Of a stretch of 64,000 bases of DNA, positions 36,656 to 47,085 are shown in pieces. Origin of the DNA: Hormiphora californensis. Lineage: Eukaryota; Ctenophora; Tentaculata; Cydippida; Pleurobrachiidae. A model generated the notes under the pieces. It ran no database searches, was not told the origin of the DNA, and saw only the letters and a list, made by a program, of their open reading frames with translations. The stretch is taken from positions 7,497,987-7,561,986 of the forward strand of contig CM035354.1 of assembly GCA_020137815.1 (NCBI GenBank), given 5' to 3'. A program made the position numbers and the translations under genes. The first letter of the stretch is position 1. Each line of letters opens with the position of its first letter.

Positions 36656-37982
36656 TGAGTCAGGGAGAGATAGCGAGGGAGTCAGGGAGAGACTAGAGAG
36701 AGAAAGAGAGAGATAGCGAGGGACAGAGAAAGAGCATTATATGTGGGTACATAATTGGTGCAATATAAAGCAGATGCTGTAAGAGAGGAGGAGCAGATGC
36801 CCCCCATCCCACATTAAATACACTCCCTCCAGCACATTACACACTGCATGGGGGGGGGGTGATATGCCATCCACCGTCCAATGCTGTGTAGCAGCAGGTG
36901 CTATAGAGTCGTTATATCCTCCCTTTTCCTCCTCACCAGTATCCCGTAATTCTTGGTTTATTGTCCGGGGAAAGGAGAGCTGGTGCTACTGTATTGTATT
37001 TCCTATATAGTCGCTCCTAACTGTACTCACTACTCACCCTCCTCTCTCTTTTTAACTACCAACTACTGTAATACCAACAACTCTTTTCACTTCAGGAGCG
37101 GTACAAAGACCGGATGTCGGTGGTGGAGAAGATGCGTGCAGAAACCCAATACCTGATTACCCTCGTGAAACAGCTGACTCCCTTCATCCATAACTACAAG
37201 GCCGTATCCGCTAAAATTCATCCTAATCTTGGGGGATCTAGTGGATCTTTCAACCAGTCAAGAAACGGGCAAAGTGTGGATAGCATGAGTCAGGTACATA
37301 AAGTCGGATTTTTTGAAACTGTCACCCCCCTTTTCGTGCGTGGAATGTTTTTGCGCATCACATGTTAACGTGTGGTGTGCGCGTCAAAATTGATACATTT
37401 CACATGCGCGGTCATTTGGGGGTGACAGTTTCAAAAAATCCGACTTTACATTATGTAGTAGTTCTCACGTAGTTGTCACACCCTAGACTACCCACCAAAT
37501 ATTATGGGTTCTAGTTTTTCACAGACTCTGAACTCTTACTCCTCTCTCTATCTCTAACTCTTTCTCTCCCAATCTTTCTCACTTATCCACCGGGGTAGAG
37601 TTAGGGTGGGGGTTAGGGTTCCTTAGGCTAGGTGGAAAGTGCCACAGCCTGTGGTACAGTGCCACAGGCTGTGGTACTGACCATCTACACAAAGTTTGGC
37701 ACAACATGCAAGTCAACTCAGCCAGCACCTTACCGCAGCTAAATGCGTACATCACAAGCCACTCATCCACGTCACCTACCCGGCCTTTTCTTCCGGTCAC
37801 CACTTACCCTGGAGAGAGGAGTACCGAACCCACATTTGCGCCTGGGGATTTCCGGGGGGGGGGGGGGGGTATCATCCAGACTGGGCGGGTTTGCGTCTTA
37901 GCTTAGGCCGAGGGTATTGGTGATTGGTAGTCGTTTCCCGCAAAAGTGGATCCGGTCGGTAGTCCTCTCCTTCTGCCCCCCC

Positions 37983-38045
<63 letters not shown>

Positions 38046-41000
38046 TCTCACTCCCTCTCTCACTCTCTATCTCTTTCTCACTCACTCTCTCTCGCTATGG
38101 ACAGTCTGTCGATAGGAGCCAGCCGGGATTATTTCTTTATATGCATGGTGTATATCGAATGTATCCCTTTCTCTATCTATCTTAATCTATCTCTCTCTCT
38201 CTCTCCTTTTCTATATATCTTTACCCTTGAGCTTAACCATTTTTCAAGAACACTATCAAATTGCACGATCTGCACACGGCGTTCATTCCCGTCTCACACA
38301 CGAACATATACATGCTTGCTCACGAACATTTGACCCCGCTTCCACACCCTGCTTTTCAACTAGTCTCTAGGGTGTCGTCATATGCTACGCCAAGAAGTAT
38401 AATTGACTATATACTGCTAGTCTAACTTTCCGTGATTGGTCAAAAAGACATAGAGCACCAGAGATTGGGTGCTTGTAGTATACGGAAGTCCGAGGTCAAT
38501 TAAATGGCTGCAGAGATGATATCTGTCAAACTCCACCTCACATGTATGTTGTATGTTCGCAAAAGGCAAGCTTCCCCTCGTCCGACCCGAAGTTGGAATC
38601 ATATGGGTTTAGTTTGTCGAACCGGCAAGTTGCTAACATATTTCAAATCTTCACTACTTCTCAAATGATCTAATCCCATACATTCAGTCTAATACCAAAA
38701 TAAAACTGTAAATCCTATTATATTAAAAATAGAGACAAAAATAATGGCACCAAAATGTGAAATGCCCTTGTAGTTAGTGGGAGCAGAACAAAATCAATTT
38801 CCTATCTCACCACGTTAATAAATAATTAATTAAGTTAATGCTCTTATTTGTTTTAGAGGTGCTCAAATTTGAACTAAAGGTGGAGTTTATAGCAAGAAAG
38901 GGCTATTTTACGGCAAATTCCCTGGTTGCTATGGTAACCAAATCCGTTGTCATGGTAAATCAATCGAACTCTTTCAAGTTCTACCGCCAGCCACTGGATG
39001 AAATTTATCCATTTCATTGTACACAATGCACAGGCTTTTGTTACGAAGTTACCCCTTGCCAGCGCACGCGCAAAGGTCGCCCGGCGACAGAGTGTGAGGT
39101 GTCCTCGATACCGAGCACAGGCTTGTGTAACAAAAAGGGGCATTTTTATAGCTTATTGTTCATCATAACCTGAAATAAATATTTTTCATTACTTTCACAA
39201 AGGCTCAAAGTTTGAATATCAAATTTGCCAAAACTGTGTAGTGGCAAATTGGTGCAGGGGCAAAAGTTTTAATTGATTATTATTAATTTATTAATTAGAA
39301 AATCAAAAATCCGGCTCCGTTATGACTCGTAGTTATACTACTAGAACATACATACAAAGTTTCATTTCGAAATTTCAAACGGTGTGGCCACAGTTTGAAT
39401 ATCAAAGTTGCAAAAATTGTGCAGGGGCAAACAAAATTGTGCAGGGGCAAAAGTTTTAATTACTTATAATTAATTAATTAATTAAAAAATCAGAAATCCG
39501 GCTCTTTTATGACTCGTAGTTATACCACTAGAACATGCATGCAAAGTCTCATTTCGAAATATCAAACGGTGTGGCCACAGTTCGAATATCAAATTTACCG
39601 AAAATGTGCAGGGGCAACATTTGCCACAAATGTACAGGGGCAAAATGTGCAGGGGCAAAATTTTAATTGCTTATAATTAATTGGATAATTAATTTTGACT
39701 ATTCCCACTTTTTGTCGATCTTTCTATATGCATGAACTACATTACTACAAAATGTTAGGTCGTTATTTATAGCAGAACAGAAAATATACCATTTTTAGTT
39801 GCCTTGTTCAGGAAATGTGCAGGGGGTCGAAATCAGCGGTGCAGGGGAAAGATGGTGCAGGGGCAAAATTTTAATTACTTATAATTAATTAGTTAAATTA
39901 AAAATAAGAAATCCAGCCTTTTTATGACTCGTAGTTATACTACTAGAACATGCATACAAAGTTTCATTTCGAAAAAACAAACGGTTTGGCCACAGTTTGA
40001 ATATCAAAATTGCAAAAAATGTGCAGGGGTATTTGCCCCTGTACATTTTCAAAAAAAGTGCAGGGGGCCCTAAAAAAGTCCATTTTTGCATGCCTATAAC
40101 TAATTAATTAATTAATTTTCAATACTCCCACTTTTCGAATATCATTTTTTATGATTGAAGAACATTCCTACAAAGTTTCAAGTCGATATTTCAAGCAGAA
40201 CGGAAGATAAACCGTGTGCAGGGGCACGCGTGCAGGGGCAAAAAATCAAAATGTACAGGGGCAATGTGCAGGGGCAAATTTTGATAGCTTATAATTAATT
40301 AATTAATTAAAAAATCAAAAATCCGGCCACGTTATGACACGTAGTTATACTACTAGAACATGCCTACAAAATTTCAGGTCGATATCTCAAACGATGTGGC
40401 CGCAATCGCTGCCTGAAATTTGCCCCCCCCCCCCCCCCCCCGAAAATCTTCTATTCTTTGTATATATGTTCGCAAAAGGCAAGCTTCCCCTCGTCCGACC
40501 CGAAGTTGCTAACATACAGTCCGATATTTAATAATGGGAACCGGGGGGCGCATTAAACAAAATTCGATTTGACAAATATTCGTTTCTCGGTTCAGGATCT
40601 AATGGCACACTTTGTTTCGATTGTTAAAGTCCATTTATTTTTCACCCAAAAACTTAAATTTAAAACTTTTGTGGCGTGCGCTACACGTTAACTATATTGT
40701 TTATAGCAAGAAAGGACTATTTTACAACGAATTCCCTGGTTACTATGGTAACCAACTCCGTTGTCATGGTAAATTAATCGAACTCTATCGAGTCTATCGC
40801 CAGCAACTGTATGAAACTTTCACAAAGGCTCAAAGTTTGAATATCAAATTTGCCAAAACTGTGCAGGGGCAAAAGTTTTAATTGATTATTATTAATTTAT
40901 TAATTAGAAAATCAAAAATCCGGCTCCGTTATGACTCGTAGTTATACTACTAGAACATACATACACAGTTTCATTTCGAAATTTCAAACGGTTTGGCCAC

Positions 41001-43429
41001 AGTTTAAATATCAAAGTTGCAAAAATTGTGCAGGGGCAAACAAAATTGTGCAGGGGCAAAATTTTAATTACTTATAATTAATTGGATAATTAATTTTGAC
41101 TATTCCCACTTTTTGTCAATCTTTCTATATGCATGAACTACATTACTACAAAATTTTAGGTCGTTATTTATAGCAGAACAGAAAATATACCATTTTTAGT
41201 TGCCTTGTTCAGGAAATGTGCAGGGGGTCGAAATCAGCGGTGCAGGGGAAAGATGGTGCAGGGGCAAAATTTTAATTACTTATAATTAATTAGTTAAATT
41301 AAAAATAAGAAATCCAGCCTTTTTATGACTCGTAGTTATACTACTAGAACATGCATACAAAGTTTCATTTCGAAAAAACAAACAGTTTGGCCACAGTTTG
41401 AATATCAAAATTGCAAAAAATGTGCAGGGGTATTTGCCCCTGTACATTTTCAAAAAAAGTGCAGGGGGCCCTAAAAAAGTCAATTTTTGCATGCCTATAA
41501 CTAATTAATTAATTAATTTTCAATACTCCCACTTTTCGAATATCATTTTTTATGATTGAAGAACATTCCTACAAAGTTTCAAGTCGATATTTCAAGCAGA
41601 ACGGAAGATAAACCGTGTGCAGGGGCACGCGTGCAGGGGCAAAAAATCGAAATGTACAGGGGCAATGTGCAGGGGCAAATTTTGATAGCTTATAATTAAT
41701 TAATTAATTAAAAAATCAAAAATCCGGCCACGTTATGACACGTAGTTATACTACTAGAACATGCCTACAAAATTTCAGGTCGATATCTCAAACGATGTGG
41801 CCGCAATCGCTGCCTGAAATTTGCCCCCCCCCCCCCCCCCCCCCCCCCCCCGAAAATCTTCTATTCTTCTGCAAAAGGCAAGCTTCCCCTCGTCCGACCC
41901 GAAGTTGCTAACATATAGTCCGATATTTAATAATGGGAACCGGGGGCGCGCATTAAACAAAATTCGATTTGACAAATATTCGTTTCTCGGTTCAGGATCT
42001 AATGGCACACTTTGTTTCGATTGTTAAAGTCCATTTATTTTTCACCCAAAAACTTAAATTTAAAACTTTTGTGGCGTGCGCTACACGTTAACTATATTGT
42101 TTATAGCAAGAAAGGACTATTTTACAACGAATTCCCTGGTTGCTATGGTAACCAACTCCGTTGTCATGGTAAATTAATCGAACTCTATCGAGTCTATCGC
42201 CAGCAACTGTATGAAACTTTCACAAAGGCTCAAAGTTTGAATATCAAATTTGCCAAAACTGTGCAGGGGCAAAAGTTTTAATTGATTATTATTAATTTAT
42301 TAATTAGAAAATCAAAAATCCGGCTCCGTTATGACTCGTAGTTATACTACTAGAACATACATACACAGTTTCATTTCGAAAAAACAAACGGTTTGGCCAC
42401 AGTTTGAATATCAAAGTTGCAAAAAATGTGCAGGGGCAAACAAAATTGTGCAGGGGCAAAAGTGTTAATTACTTATAATTAATTAATTAATTAAAAAATC
42501 AGAAATCCGGCTCTTTTATGACTCGTAGTTATACCACTAGAACATGCATGCAAAGTCTCATTTCGAAATATCAAACGGTGTGGCCACAGTTCGAATATCA
42601 AATTTACCAAAACTGTGCAGGGGCAACATTTGCCGCAAATGTACAGGGGCAAAATGTGCAGGGGCAAAATTTTAATTACTTATAATTAATTGGATAATTA
42701 ATTTTGACTATTCCCACTTTTTGTCGATCTTTCTATATGCATGAACTACATTACTACAAAATGTTAGGTCGTTATTTATAGCAGAACAGAAAATATACCA
42801 TTTTTAGTTGCCTTGTTCAGGAAATGTGCAGGGGGTCGAAATCAGCGGTGCAGGGGAAAGATGGTGCAGGGGCAAAATTTTAATTACTTATAATTAATTA
42901 GTTAAATTAAAAATAAGAAATCCAGCCTTTTTATGACTCGTAGTTATACTACTAGAACATGCATACAAAGTTTCATTTCGAAAAAACAAACAGTTTGGCC
43001 ACAGTTTGAATATCAAAATTGCAAAAAATGTGCAGGGGTATTTGCCCCTGTACATTTTCAAAAAAAGTGCAGGGGGCCCTAAAAAAGTCAATTTTTGCAT
43101 GCCTATAACTAATTAATTAATTAATTTTCAATACTCCCACTTTTCGAATATCATTTTTTATGATTGAAGAACATTCCTACAAAGTTTCAAGTCGATATTT
43201 CAAGCAGAACGGAAGATAAACCGTGTGCAGGGGCACGCGTGCAGGGGCAAAAAATCGAAATGTACAGGGGCAATGTGCAGGGGCAAATTTTGATAGCTTA
43301 TAATTAATTAATTAATTAAAAAATCAAAAATCCGGCCACGTTATGACACGTAGTTATACTACTAGAACATGCCTACAAAATTTCAGGTCGATATCTCAAA
43401 CGATGTGGCCGCAATCGCTGCCTGAAATT

Positions 43430-43471
<42 letters not shown>

Positions 43472-44168
43472 AAAATCTTCTATTCTTTGTATATATAGGG
43501 CCGTCACTTTTTGGATTTGGTGCAGGGGCAAAAATTTTTTTTTTCGTTTTTTCTGTTTTCTTCGGGTCGGAGGTGCCTGCCGGCACCTAAATAGGGCCGT
43601 CACTTTTTGGATTTGGTGCAGGGGCAAAAATTTTTTTTTTCGTTTTTTCTGTTTTCTTCGGGTCGGAGGTGCCTGCCGGCACCTAAATAGGCGCTGTCAG
43701 ACTTAGCCCGCCTGACCTGCCTTCGTGATTGAAGCAAATAGGGTCAGCAATTGCCTGACAGGGTTCACATGATGTGGTGGGGGGTGACAGATATAGGAAC
43801 GATGAGGAAATAAAAAAAAAAAAAAAAAAACTCTTACTCCTCTTCATTAAAAATGAGTGTCCGCTGACACCCAATACCTTGAACCGTTCGACAGTATAGT
43901 ACCAACAGTTTAACCAGTACCAACTTTCCAGTACATAAACGTGTCCTGTTCATACCGCCTATAACATATGTTTCCCTTGCAGATAATCCAGACGATAAAA
44001 GAGATAAACCCAGACTCTGGGCAGCGGATAGCGGCCATTGAGCAGGCGGAGAGGGAGAAATCGGAGAACAAGAGAAACAAGAACTCTCAGCTAGAGGAAG
44101 ATCTGGTGAAACAAAAGGGGAAATTGAGATCTGTTGTTAACAGTAGCGAAGATATATCACTTTTGTGA
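29719..44168 (+). CDS. RNF207: RNF207-like RING/B-box/coiled-coil protein
   Basis: Eleven exons: 29719-29858, 29943-30105, 30256-30405, 30582-30782, 30860-31062, 33398-33496, 33624-33758, 34085-34178, 34322-34510, 37096-37293, 43983-44168. Phases agree throughout; 1758 nt, 585 residues. The N terminus is a C3HC4 RING (CPSC, CLHSICVKC, CPVC). Then come a B-box-like zinc region (CANC..FCNT, CIECRDATHAAKMFARHD) and a B-box2-type CTIH..CISCF..HCLDIESAY. The rest is coiled coil, including VQELHRDIT and YLITLVKQLTPFI, which match RNF207 rather than generic TRIMs. In vertebrates RNF207 is a cardiac ubiquitin ligase that affects the hERG channel; here the likely role is E3 ubiquitin ligase with unknown substrate. 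The last exon gives a Lys/Glu-rich helix. Intron 10 is 6.7 kb and entirely repetitive. Confidence 0.88.
31541..32938. mobile_element. 1398-bp foldback element, TTAA-flanked (copy 1)
   Basis: Two arms of about 610 bp (31545-32152 and 32327-32934) are nearly perfect inverses, with a loop of about 175 bp. The outer ends are TTAA-GGGTACGCTAACC.. and ..GGTTAGCGTACCC-TTAA. TTAA target sites are typical of piggyBac-type transposition. No transposase. The twin open frames on the two arms are mirror images, not genes. Located in intron 5 of the RNF207-like gene. Confidence 0.88.
33795..33882. mobile_element. short MITE with CAGTCGGACC end
   Basis: Begins TACAGTCGGACCTCGACTTT and ends with the imperfect inverse CCGGTAAATCGGGGTTCGAC. 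Related at the left end to the MITEs at 18807 and 63650; lies in RNF207 intron 7. Confidence 0.6.
35171..36117. mobile_element. 947-bp foldback element
   Basis: Ends TAGTAGAGTCGATAAG and CTTATCGACTCTACTA are inverse, and arms of about 400 bp pair almost completely around a short centre near 35600-35700. No coding capacity. In RNF207 intron 9. Confidence 0.85.
36584..36650. repeat. (GA)n microsatellite
   Basis: Pure GA tract in RNF207 intron 9. Similar tracts occur at about 34995-35028, 37983-38042 (CT), 44205-44232 and 62126-62210. Confidence 0.95.
37299..37448. mobile_element. MITE, AAGTCGGATTTTTTGAAAC family, next to a splice donor
   Basis: 150 bp, perfect terminal inverses with TA borders. 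Its first base is six nucleotides after the end of RNF207 exon 10 (donor GTACAT), so the element supplies part of the extended donor site. Confidence 0.85.
38860..43500. repeat. higher-order tandem repeat rich in GTGCAGGGGCAAA, with poly-C tracts
   Basis: Three diverged units with period of about 1.4-1.6 kb (for example matching positions 39885/41286/42894 and 40612/42012). Within each unit GTGCAGGGGC recurs many times between AT-rich ATTAATTAATTA blocks and CATTTCGAAA, and the last two junctions follow poly-C runs at about 40422-40441, 41824-41851 and 43432-43470. No coding frame. Fills most of RNF207 intron 10. Confidence 0.9.
43495..43688. repeat. tandem pair of about 94 bp
   Basis: Two copies of GGGCCGTCACTTTTTGGATT...GGTGCCTGCCGGCACCTAAATA; the end contains the palindrome GGTGCC..GGCACC. 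Confidence 0.85.
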
Positions 44169-44196
44169 GAGAGAGGAACATAGATAGAGGTGAAGA

Positions 44197-44232
<36 letters not shown>

Positions 44233-44458
44233 TTCAGTCGAATCTAAAAGTAGAATTTAACGATTCATCTCTTTTTTTCTTTTTCTAAAGCTTACGCTTT
44301 GCGTCATAATTATAGTCGACGCTTACCATTGGTTGATACAACTCCGTTTGGCTGTCGACCATCCAGTACTCTCTATTTCTGTCTGTAACCACTCCCGCAG
44401 CCATTTAACGTCGCCTAACACTTTCGTAACTCCGCATATAATTTTGTTTTCATATCTC
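44169..44458. other. region after RNF207-like gene, no gene seen
   Basis: Short (GA)n tract followed by unremarkable sequence up to the foldback element. Confidence 0.5.
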
Positions 44459-45856
44459 TTAAGGGTACACCGACCGAAATTTTTTGTCGAGTGCAGGGCA
44501 ATCTCTCACCGTAGGGTTGTAGGCCATGCCAAGGAGACCTCAAATATGCAATTTGAGCTCTCAAGTCGAATTCATATTTTTGCTACAGCTGTTTAAAAAA
44601 TGTCCTGTAAATTCGTTTTTGGCATCTCAAAAAAATTTTTTTAAAGATAGGAGCATGAAAATTTGGGGATTTGAAGAGGACATGAAGGTGAATAACCACA
44701 AAAAATTTTTTTGCAATCCGAGCTGATTTCCGGTCCTGAGATGGATTTCTTTTTTTCCACTTTAACGCCCTATTTGGCAAAGTTCCGAAAACATGTGAAA
44801 GCTGTAAATTGGTGAAAAGTTGCGTCTAACGATTATCTAAGTGGCCATAAATTTTGGGCGTATCCTTATTTGAGATAAGCTGTACAGAGTTTTTTTTGTG
44901 AAAGCCGTCATTTCAGAAATAAATAAATTCCCTGTATCTCAAAAACGGCTGATCGTAGAGACCTGAGACTATGCTTAAACGATTCAGAAGGTCCGATTTT
45001 CGGGGGGTCTTCTGAGAGACATTTTGCTCCTACTTCAACCGTTTTTGCTGTAACTGCGAAAAACAAATTCTATGAAAAGGGCAAAAGCTAAACTCCAATA
45101 TCCTGTAATTAGGGAATTTTGGCTAGGAAAGGACCGAAACGATGGAAAAATGTGTAACAAGCTAATTCCTTCACTATTTGGTCCATATGGGTCCCTATAA
45201 TCACCAAAAACAAAATCACAAAAAATCCACGATGGCGAAGATGAATTTTTGTTTTTCGCAATTACAGCAAAAACGGTTGAAGTAGGAGCAAAATGTCTCT
45301 CAGAAGACCCCCCGAAAATCGGACCTTCTGAATCGTTTAAGCATAGTCTCAGGTCTCTACGATCAGCCGTTTTTGAGATACAGGGAATTTATTTATTTCT
45401 GAAATGACGGCTTTCACAAAAAAAACTCTGTACAGCTTATCTCAAATAAGGATACGCCCAAAATTTATGGCCACTTAGATAATCGTTAGACGCAACTTTT
45501 CACCAATTTACAGCTTTCACATGTTTTCGGAACTTTGCCAAATAGGGCGTTAAAGTGGAAAAAAAGAAATCCATCTCAGGACCGGAAATCAGCTCGGACT
45601 GCAAAAAAATTTTTTGTGGTTATTCACCTTCATGTCCTCTTCAAATCCCCAAATTTTCATGCTCCTATCTTTAAAAAAATTTTTTTGAGATGCCAAAAAC
45701 GAATTTACAGGACATTTTTTAAACAGCTGTAGCAAAAATATGAATTCGACTTGAGAGCTCAAATTGCATATTTGAGGTCTCCTTGGCATGGCCTACAACC
45801 CTACGGTGAGAGATTGCCCTGCACTCGACAAAAAATTTCGGTCGGTGTACCCTTAA
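44459..45856. mobile_element. 1398-bp foldback element, TTAA-flanked (copy 2)
   Basis: Same length and nearly the same sequence as 31541-32938, with outer ends TTAA-GGGTACACCGACC.. and ..GGTCGGTGTACCC-TTAA. The last 10-15 bp of the termini differ between copies but remain matched to each other within a copy. Confidence 0.88.
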
Positions 45857-46382
45857 TAACGCACAGCGCATAGTAAGCTAAATCTTGGTGTAAACAAAGG
45901 AGAAATCATATATAGAATACGTGGGTCCGACAGGTGGTTTGTCGGGTAGTTTTGAGAAAAACCTATCAAGTTTTGCTTTTGGCTTGCTTCTTTACCTCGG
46001 TCGACTGTGATGTTTGAGAGAGTGAGAAACAGAGACAGAGACAGAGAGAGTCAGAGATATAGGTGTTCTAGAAGTTTTTCCTGTAAATATCACACTGCAC
46101 TGTTTTCGACATACTAAACATGCTTTGCTTTCATTCCATTTTTCTACATCCAATGTGTACCTATTTGTGTATTTTGTTTTGATATTTTTACTGCTTTTCT
46201 ATAACTCCGGTAAGCTGTCAAGTGTTTACTATGTAACGTTCTCTCCATACCACTGCTGTAATTCTCTCAGCCCTAATTCTCTGTTGAACCCCCTCTCCGC
46301 CCTTCACCTAACAAACCTCTCTCTGACATATCTCATCCAATAACCCTCTCCAATATTCCCCCTTTCTAACGCACCCCCATCA
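45857..46382. other. intergenic, no gene seen
   Basis: Short pyrimidine-rich and AT-rich sequence between the two foldback elements. Confidence 0.5.
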
Positions 46383-47031
46383 TACAGGGTGTTCATTTTG
46401 GATCTTTACAAGCGTTGGGCTTCACCCAGAAAAAAGTTGACAAGATTAGGTCATGAAACTTCATACTTGGACTATTCTATACCCTCATTCAAGGTTCCTG
46501 GGGTTTTTGGAGCTTTAGGACACCAGGAAGTGTGTTTTTGGCATCAAAACTACCAGAAGGAATTTTTTGCTGGTGCTGAGACTTTGCTAAAATGTTTTTT
46601 GGGTATTTTGAATTTTCTATGTCAATCCTAAAGTTTCATAGAGATCGGATGTGTTTTTCAGACTCAAAATTTCGTAAAAGTGGCTAGAAAGACTCAAATT
46701 TAGCCGTTTTTGAGCTGTTTTCGAGCCTTTCCAGCCACTTTTATCGAAATTTTGAGTTCGAAAAACACATCCAATCTCTATGAAACTTTAGGATTGACAT
46801 AGAAATTACCCAAAAAACATTTTAGCAAAGTCTCAGCACCAGCAAAAAATTCCTTCTGGTAGTTTTGATGCCAAAAACACACTTTCCGGGGTGCTAGAGC
46901 TCCAAAAACCCTAGGAACCTTGAATGAGGGTATAGAATAGTCCAAGTATGAAGTTTCATGACCTGATCTTGTCAACTGTTTTATGGGTGAAGGCCAACGC
47001 TTGTAAAGATCCAAAATGAACACCCAGTACA
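46383..47031. mobile_element. 649-bp foldback element, TA-flanked
   Basis: Ends TA-CAGGGTGTTCATTTTGGATC and the inverse GATCCAAAATGAACACCCAG-TA. Arms of about 300 bp are nearly perfect inverses. Ends 55 bp before the BTB-like start codon. Confidence 0.85.
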
Positions 47032-47085
47032 ATATCTAGCCCCACCCCCCTCTCTAACTAACCCCCTCCAATATATCTAGCCCCC

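Noticed and set aside
38417-39173. Open frames of 61-111 residues before the intronic satellite
   Set aside because: Parts recur in the repeat units further on, and no splice borders or domain support them.
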